Of a stretch of 64,000 nt of DNA, positions 58,909 to 64,000 are shown in pieces. Within the stretch, counting starts at the first letter, position 1, and each line of letters begins with the position of its first letter. This stretch comes from Anisodus tanguticus (Eukaryota; Streptophyta; Magnoliopsida; Solanales; Solanaceae). The position numbers and the translations under genes are program-made. The stretch spans positions 48,757,052 through 48,821,051 of the forward strand of contig CM067549.1 of NCBI GenBank assembly GCA_034509755.1. The letters are read 5' to 3'. The notes beneath the pieces were generated by a model. That model had not been told where the DNA came from, searched no databases, and saw only the letters and a list, made by a program, of their open reading frames with translations.

Positions 58909-59463
58909 GTGTCTGAAGCATGTCAAATATGGGGAAGGAATAATCACACTACTTTAAAGTGTTTTTACAGGTGGGGTTACTCTTATCAAGCTACATATGA
59001 GTTGTCACAAGCACTAGCAGCAGTGAACCTTCAAAACTCATCCAATGAGGATGACACTATGTATGTGGATTCAGGAGCTACTAGCCACATGATAAACTCA
59101 TTAGGTAATCTATCTGATCTCAAAACTTACAATGGTTCAGATAAAATCATTATTGGTAATGGTTCTAAGTTGAACATCACTCATATTAGAAATACATCTA
59201 AATCAGGATTGAAGTTAAAAGAAGTTCTTGTGGTACCTAATATTACTAAGAATCTACGTTCAGTTAGTAAGATTGCAAAGGATAATTATTGTATCCTTGA
59301 ATTTGATGAGTCTAATTTTGTTGTAAAGGACAAGAGGACAGGGGGCTTACTGGCCAAGGAAACTAAGAAAGGTGGATTGTATGCTTTGGAGGATGACAAT
59401 TTTTTTGCACTGACTACATCACAGAGTCGAAGAACTCAGAAATCATTTGGCATAGTAGATTAG
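58909..59463 (+). pseudogene. Second copia gag end and protease
   Basis: The frame continues the zinc knuckle as ACQIWGRNNHTTLKCFYRW; in CX2CX4HX4C the second Cys is Trp. The linker SYQATYELSQALAAVNLQ leads to the protease with MYVDSGATSHMINSLGNLSD (catalytic DSG) and IIIGNGSKLNITHIR, KEVLVVPNITKNLRSVSKIA. The ATG at 58882 lies inside the inserted LTR and is not the real start. A one-base difference in register across the insertion, or a later indel, separates it from the 5' gag part. Confidence 0.85.
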
Positions 59464-60430
59464 GACACCCTAGCTTGAAGTATTTACAAGTTTTAAGTGA
59501 AAATAGTTACATTAATGTTAGTGGTTGGAATAAAATGTCTATTGTTTGTGTTAGTTGTCGATTGGGAAAAGGTTGTAAACTACCATTTGCTTTGAGAAAT
59601 AAAATTGAGAAAGAACCTTTATTGAAAATTCATTATGATCCATGGGGCCTGCACCTATTGAATCTTCTCATATTCTATATGGTGTTTGTTGATGACAACA
59701 CAATATACACTTGGATTTATCATTTGAAAAAAAAGTCTTAATTTTTTAAAGTGTCCCATAAGTTCCAGAAAATGGTTGAAAGACAATTTTCAAAAGTGAT
59801 AAAACAATTCCAGTGTGATGGAGGATGTGAGTTTATGAAGACATAGTTCATTAAACATTTAGAAGATTATGGTATTGGTAGGAATATATCTTGTCCAAAT
59901 ACACCAGAACAAAATGGCATATCTGAAAGAAAACATAGACACATAGTTGAGACTGGTTGACTTTACTGTTTCATGCTAAACTACCTCTATTCTTATGGGT
60001 GGAAGCTTTTCTAACTGTTGTCTTTCTCATAAATAGATTGACCTCCTCAGTGCTGAAGATGAAAACACCTTTTGTAAAGCTACATGGTGCTTAGCCAAAT
60101 TACAATAGCCTAAAGGTATTTGGATGTAGGTGTTTTCCATACTTAAAAGGTAGTAGTAGTACTAAGTTCTCCTCAAAGACTTATCATTATGTGTTCATTA
60201 GATACAGTAGCTTACACAAAGGATATAGATGTTATCATCCTCAAACAAGAAGAGTCTATATTTCCATACATGTGATATTTGATGAGTTCACATAGCCATA
60301 TGTGAATTCAGATCACGCTAAGGCTAATACTGACACTTCAACTCACTTGGCCACTTTTATTGAGTTTTTCTCTAAGATGCAGGATCATACCACATGTGAT
60401 GACATTTCAAGGGAAGTGTTGAAGACAAAT
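59464..60430 (+). pseudogene. Second copia integrase (broken)
   Basis: The zinc domain (FWHSRLGHPSLKYLQ across the stop at 59461, then CVSCRLGKGCKLPF) is followed by the core: IHYDPWGLH (first Asp), FVDDNTIYTWIYHLKKKS, FQCDGGCEFMKT (second Asp) and CPNTPEQNGISERKHRHIVE (Glu). Stops occur at 59739, near 59845 and near 59957. FGCRCFPYLKGSS and the linker end the domain. All three catalytic acidic residues survive although the frame is broken. Confidence 0.83.
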
Positions 60431-62471
60431 GAAGATAATCAATACAAATGTTGACATAGATGAAGTTGTTGCACCATGTGGAATAGCATGTGGAGCAGGT
60501 GAACCTGATGATGTTGCTGACATTTCACCTATACCAATTCAACTTGATAAAGAACATGTTGATAGTGAATCAGAAGAAAGTTCTGATGAATCAAATACTA
60601 CAAGAATTGCAGAGGAAGGAGGCAGTTCTGGTGAGTCAAGTAATACAGGAAACGCAGCACCACATCAAAATAAAATCTCAATATTTAATTCTCAAGGCAT
60701 AAATTGGAGGTTGACTTATCAAAATGGTTCAATACTGAGGGAAATAATCAGGATGCAGTGTCTACAACAACTCAAACAGTTGAAAATGAGCCTAGCCAAA
60801 CAGTTGAAGCTAATCAAGATCAATCAACTTCAATACCACAAGGACATCATATGGTCACAAGACATAAATCAAAAGCAGTAACTACAACTCACATTTCTCT
60901 TATTGTAGATAAAAATGAGATATATATAGAGCCAAGGAATGTTAATGAAGCACTTAGAACTCCACACTGGCTTGAGGCAATGCAGGAAGAAATTGATGTT
61001 TTGCACAATAATAGAACTTGGATCCTGGTACCTAAAACTGCATGTATGAACATAGTAGGTTCAAAATGGGAGTTTAGGACTAAACTTAAGGCGAATAGAA
61101 CCATAGACAGGTATAAATCAAGGCTTGTTGCAAGAGGATTCTCTCAACTTCAGGGAATTGATTTTGAAGAAATATTTAGTCCAGTGGTAAAGGCTACAAC
61201 TATTAAAGTTGTATTGTATGTTGTTGTAAGCCTGAAGTAGAGAATAAGACAACTTGATGTAAAGAATGTCTTCCTGCATGGAACTTTTCAAGAAGAAGTC
61301 AACATGAGTCAACCACCTGGTTTTTCTGATCTTAGATATTCAAATCATGTGTGCTTACTCAAAAAAGCTTTTATGATCTCAAACATGCTCCTAGAGCCTA
61401 GTTTGATAGGTTCAGTATACATTTACTTCACATTGGATTTAATTGTAGTAAAGCAGATTCTTCTTTGTTTATAATGCATAGCAAGAAGGGTACAATTATA
61501 CTTTTACACTATGTGGATGATATAATTGTTACTGGAAGTAATATTGCATATGTCTCAGAAGTTGTTGAAAGTTTAGGAAAGGAATTTACCATGAAGGATC
61601 TTGGACCCCTTCATTTCTTCTTAGGTATTGAAGCTCGGTACTTCTCATGAGGAATTCACATTAGTCAAAGCAAGTATGCAACTGAGCTTCTTAGCAAGAC
61701 TGACATGAAACTGGCAAAGCCAATGAATACACATTTGCCACATAAGCATGGATTACATTATGCTACAAGAGAGTTGATTGATGTATCTCTATACAGACTC
61801 ATTGTATGAAGTCTTCAATAACTAACACTTATCAGGCCTGATATCACTTATGCAGTGAATCTGGCTAGTCAGTTTATGAAAAATCCAAACAGTGGACATT
61901 TGCAACGGGTGGAAAGAATTCTCGGATATGTCAAAGGCACAACACACTATGGCCTTAGAATTATCTCACAGTCACCTTTCAGGTTGTATGGTTACCCAGA
62001 TGTTGATTGGGGAGGCTGCACTACAACAAGAAGGTCAACAACTGGTTATAGCATCTATCTTGGTGCAAATTGCATATCTTGGACTTCAAAGAAGTAGACT
62101 ACAATGGCAAGGTCAAGTGTTGAAGCTGAATATAGAGCATTTGCCTCCACTACAGTTGAGATGACATGGATAACCTATATCCTTCATGACATTGGAGTAT
62201 ATCTAAAGATAGCTCCCAAACTATTTTGTGATAATTTGAGTGCATTGTACATGACAATAAATCCAGTTATGCATGCTAGGACAAAACATGTTGAAATGGA
62301 TTATCATTTTGTGAGAGAAAAGGTGGCCAGAGGTCAGCTAACTACATAATTTGTAAGATCACAGGATTAGCTGGCAGACATACATATAAAAGCATGAACA
62401 AAGAAGGTGTTCTCTGGATTCAAAAGCAAACTAGGATTGAGTGTTCCACCAATCACTAGCTTGAAGGGAAG
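60430..62471 (+). pseudogene. Second copia reverse transcriptase and RNase H (broken)
   Basis: An acidic linker (60429-60700) is followed by HMVTRHKSKAV, EALRTPHWLEAMQEEIDVLH, NRTWILVPKTACMNIVGSKW and YKSRLVARGFSQLQGIDFEE. After a stop near 61239 come QLDVKNVFLHGTFQEEVNM and LLHYVDDIIVTGSN (catalytic YVDD intact, near 61500). RNase H has YPDVDWGGCTTTRRSTTGYS and, after a TAG at 62095 where Gln is usual, ARSSVEAEYRAFASTTVEMT, then HARTKHVEMDYHFVREKV and a TAA at 62347. Confidence 0.88.
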
Positions 62472-62741
62472 CGTTGAAGATCAAGATCATGATAAGGATA
62501 AAGGATAATGGCAAGGAGTAAGAGATTAGTATTAGTCGTGTACTACATGTATGAGGAGAGTAATTAGTGAAGATTATGTATTTCATTATGTTTAGAACTC
62601 TAAGTATCGACAGTTGTATACAAGTTGTATATTCATGTATATCACTTCTGTATTTTGCTCCTATAAGTAGGACTTGCATGTACTCGGCTTCATAATCAAT
62701 AATACCAAGTTTTCCTCCTTAACATGTCTAAGAATTCTACA
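62472..62741 (+). repeat. 3' LTR of the second copia element (270 bp)
   Basis: Preceded by the purine-rich TGAAGGGAAG. It starts CGTTGAAGATCAAG (the TG of the 5' copy reads CG) and ends AATTCTACA. It matches 52599-52855 throughout. Confidence 0.93.
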
Positions 62742-63201
62742 CTTATTACGTGAAAGCCTGATTCATTTTCATGGAATAAGTACATGGAAACTTTCTATGA
62801 TGGGGGTGTTGGAAATTAGCCTTTGGCGGGAGTTGCGACCGACCAACTTTAACGGCTTAAACACTAGTGTTACGTATGTTGGAGAATCCGGTTCTTCACA
62901 CATGCATGATGTACTAAGTACGTAGATAACCGTAGGGCCAAGAATCGTCAAATTTCATTGAGAAATGAAAGAGATATTGGTTCACGAAGTAAGGTGTTTG
63001 AAGCATGGAAAAGTGTGGTGTGTGATCAATTCTCCCTCATCGGTAGAGGAAGAAAGAATTGTTGTGTATATAATACTTGAAATTGGTTTGGGGTTTGGGA
63101 CCCCAAGGGGTATCCCATGTGTTTAAAGGAGGGAGGACCTAGATGTGCTTCGGTTCAAGTAAAGACCACACGCGCGCGCGCCGCCCGCCCGTCCGTCCGG
63201 T

Positions 63202-63372
63202 CCGGTTCCGGTTCGGTTCCGGTTCCGGTTCCGGTTCCGGTTCCGGTTCCGGTTCCGTTCCGGTTCCGGTTCCGGTTCCGGTTCCGGTTCCGGTTCCGGT
63301 TCTCGGTTCTCGTGTTCTCGGGTTCTCGGGTTCTCGGGTCACGGTCCGTGGGCCGTGGCCGTGGCCGTGGCC
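63202..63372. repeat. (GGTTCC)n, (GGTTCTCG)n and (GTGGCC)n compound microsatellite
   Basis: About 16 hexamers of GGTTCC (63202-63302, with two short units), then octamers of GGTTCTCG type (63302-63338), then GTGGCC units (63350-63372). It is preceded by (CG)n and (CCGT)n near 63171-63200. Both strands stay open in several frames over the hexamers, which explains the VPVP, RFRF and GTGT readings. Confidence 0.95.
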
Positions 63373-63516
63373 TTCTCGATATTATCTTTTTGGGCGAATT
63401 CTTTCGGATGTACAGTTTGGTCCCCGAAGTTTCAAGATGTACAGCTACCCCCCCGAAGTTTTTCGTAAAATCGAATTTTCGACGGTCCCGCAACGTAAAC
63501 GTCCAAAGACTCAATT

Positions 63517-63635
63517 CACCCATTTATTTTGGCCGAATTACACCTCCTATAATGGCCAATCCGTTGGCATTTTTCACCATTTATTTTGGTGGATTAACTA
63601 CCTCCATAATGGCCATTATTTGGCCAATAATGGCT
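63517..63635 (+). repeat. Two-copy ~58-bp direct repeat upstream of a TATA box
   Basis: Both units contain CATTTATTTTGG, then GAATTACACCTCCTATAATG or GATTAACTACCTCCATAATG, then GGCC. The units begin near 63517 and 63575. Duplicated blocks upstream of a TATA box resemble LTR U3 enhancers. Confidence 0.75.
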
Positions 63636-63677
63636 GTTATGGGGGCAAGTTAAACAGCCCTCCCTCACCTATATAAA
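63604..63677 (+). promoter_or_regulatory. Palindrome and TATA box of the right-edge promoter
   Basis: CCATAATGGCCATTATT (63604-63620) is mirrored by AATAATGGCTGTTATGG (63626-63642) with two mismatches and a five-base centre. TATATAAA follows at 63670-63677, 28 bases downstream. Transcription would start near 63705. Confidence 0.55.
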
Positions 63678-64000
63678 CACCCCTTATACCATTGTTGAGG
63701 AGTACTTAACATACACGAAAATACACAAAGCAAAAATCAGCTTTCTTCCTAATCTTCCAAGCTTCATTTCATTGCTCAATATTCTTCACGGTAGCTTTTG
63801 AGTTTCCTTTGCTCAATAGTTCCATTGCTTTTATCTTGGGAGACGAATTGTCCAGACGTATAAAGGATACATACGGGGCAATATTGTCTTAAGGACAGAG
63901 TGCCACACTCGACTCAAAGATAAATAACTTTCCCGTTTTCTTGTTCAACAAAAGTGTAATTTCAATTTTGTTGTTATATTGTAATTTTCAGCTTTCTTGT

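Larger units (their letters stand above)
52599..62741 (+). mobile_element. Second Ty1/copia retrotransposon, split by a nested insertion
   Basis: The LTRs at 52599-52855 and 62472-62741 flank an initiator-Met priming site, gag, protease, integrase, RT and RNase H in copia order. Without the 5.1-kb insert the element is about 5.0 kb. The 5' LTR starts TGTTAAAG and the 3' LTR starts CGTTGAAG; both end TTCTACA. Flanks TTTAT (52594-52598) and CTTAT (62742-62746) could be the target duplication with one change. Every coding segment carries stops or shifts. Confidence 0.92.
62742..64000 (+). other. Right-edge region: possible LTR with promoter, cut by the window end
   Basis: TGTTGGAAATTAGCC at 62807 could be an LTR start. 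Downstream are GC-rich microsatellites, a two-copy ~58-bp repeat, a palindrome, a TATA box (63670-63677) and an AT-rich leader-like segment to 64000. No partner LTR, priming site or coding region is visible, so the identity stays open. The long overlapping ORFs at 63117-63676 arise from the hexamer repeat and are not considered genes. Confidence 0.35.

Noticed and set aside
63117..63676. Long overlapping ORFs on both strands (177-178 aa) at the right edge
   Set aside because: They translate the GGTTCC-type hexamer repeat into alternating dipeptides and are open in several frames at once. No domain or initiation context is visible.
1..64000. CRISPR array, operon, riboswitch or phage features
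   Set aside because: The window is eukaryotic plant DNA. The tandem repeats found are contiguous minisatellites or microsatellites without unique spacers.
1..64000. Endogenous pararetrovirus sequence
   Set aside because: All reverse transcriptase regions sit in copia, gypsy or RTE LINE order with integrase or LINE tails and LTR pairs. No movement- or coat-protein-like region was seen.

Overview
The window is repeat-rich plant nuclear DNA, AT-rich and full of nested transposons. It holds one recognisable host gene. SINEs of the tRNA-derived Solanaceae type, TS/RTE tails ending in TTG repeats, and Tat, Tekay and Ogre-type LTR elements suggest a Solanaceae genome (Nicotiana/Solanum/Capsicum/Lycium group). 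That assignment is an inference from repeat style, not from a database match.

Layout. 1-3683: AT-rich DNA with a tandem repeat and two SINE/LINE-tail fragments. 3684-6422: a gypsy-like solo LTR with TG...CA ends and a 5-bp duplication (TTAAT). 6423-11809: AT-rich DNA with SINEs, a MITE-like element and a cluster of GGGCCC motifs. 11810-31492: a Tat-lineage Ty3/gypsy element with an antisense coiled-coil ORF downstream of pol. It is interrupted by a Tekay/Del-type chromovirus (13509-23684), whose 5' LTR carries a truncated RTE LINE (14462-15955). 31493-37127: AT-rich DNA with SINE remnants, a long (TA)n tract and an unidentified ~300-bp repeat family. 37128-39189: a decayed hAT transposon. 39914-41815: the host gene, a three-exon R2R3-MYB on the minus strand (310 aa), closest by motif memory to the MYB20/MYB43/MYB85 secondary-wall group. 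42350-42800: a block that could be organelle-derived. 43073-48027: a full-length but dead Ty1/copia element with a perfect 5-bp duplication. 48028-52598: AT-rich DNA with small repeats. 52599-62741: a second Ty1/copia element, split by a ~5.1-kb insertion that looks like an Ogre-type solo LTR (53797-58907). That insertion is itself hit by an 837-bp hAT element with a perfect 8-bp duplication. 62742-64000: a probable LTR/promoter region with GC-rich hexamer repeats, cut by the window edge.

The genes do not form a pathway. The MYB gene is a small island: an hAT element ends about 0.7 kb past its stop codon, and a copia element begins about 1.3 kb upstream of its start. Every retroelement ORF is broken, and many of the breaks can be explained by C-to-T or G-to-A changes, as expected for old methylated repeats. 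I found no convincing new biological system. The most useful items are the resolved nesting order, the antisense ORF of the Tat element, a 43-bp copy-number difference between the two LTRs of one copia element, a secondary-wall MYB motif beside the MYB gene's own TATA box, and a palindrome plus duplicated block upstream of a TATA box at the right edge.
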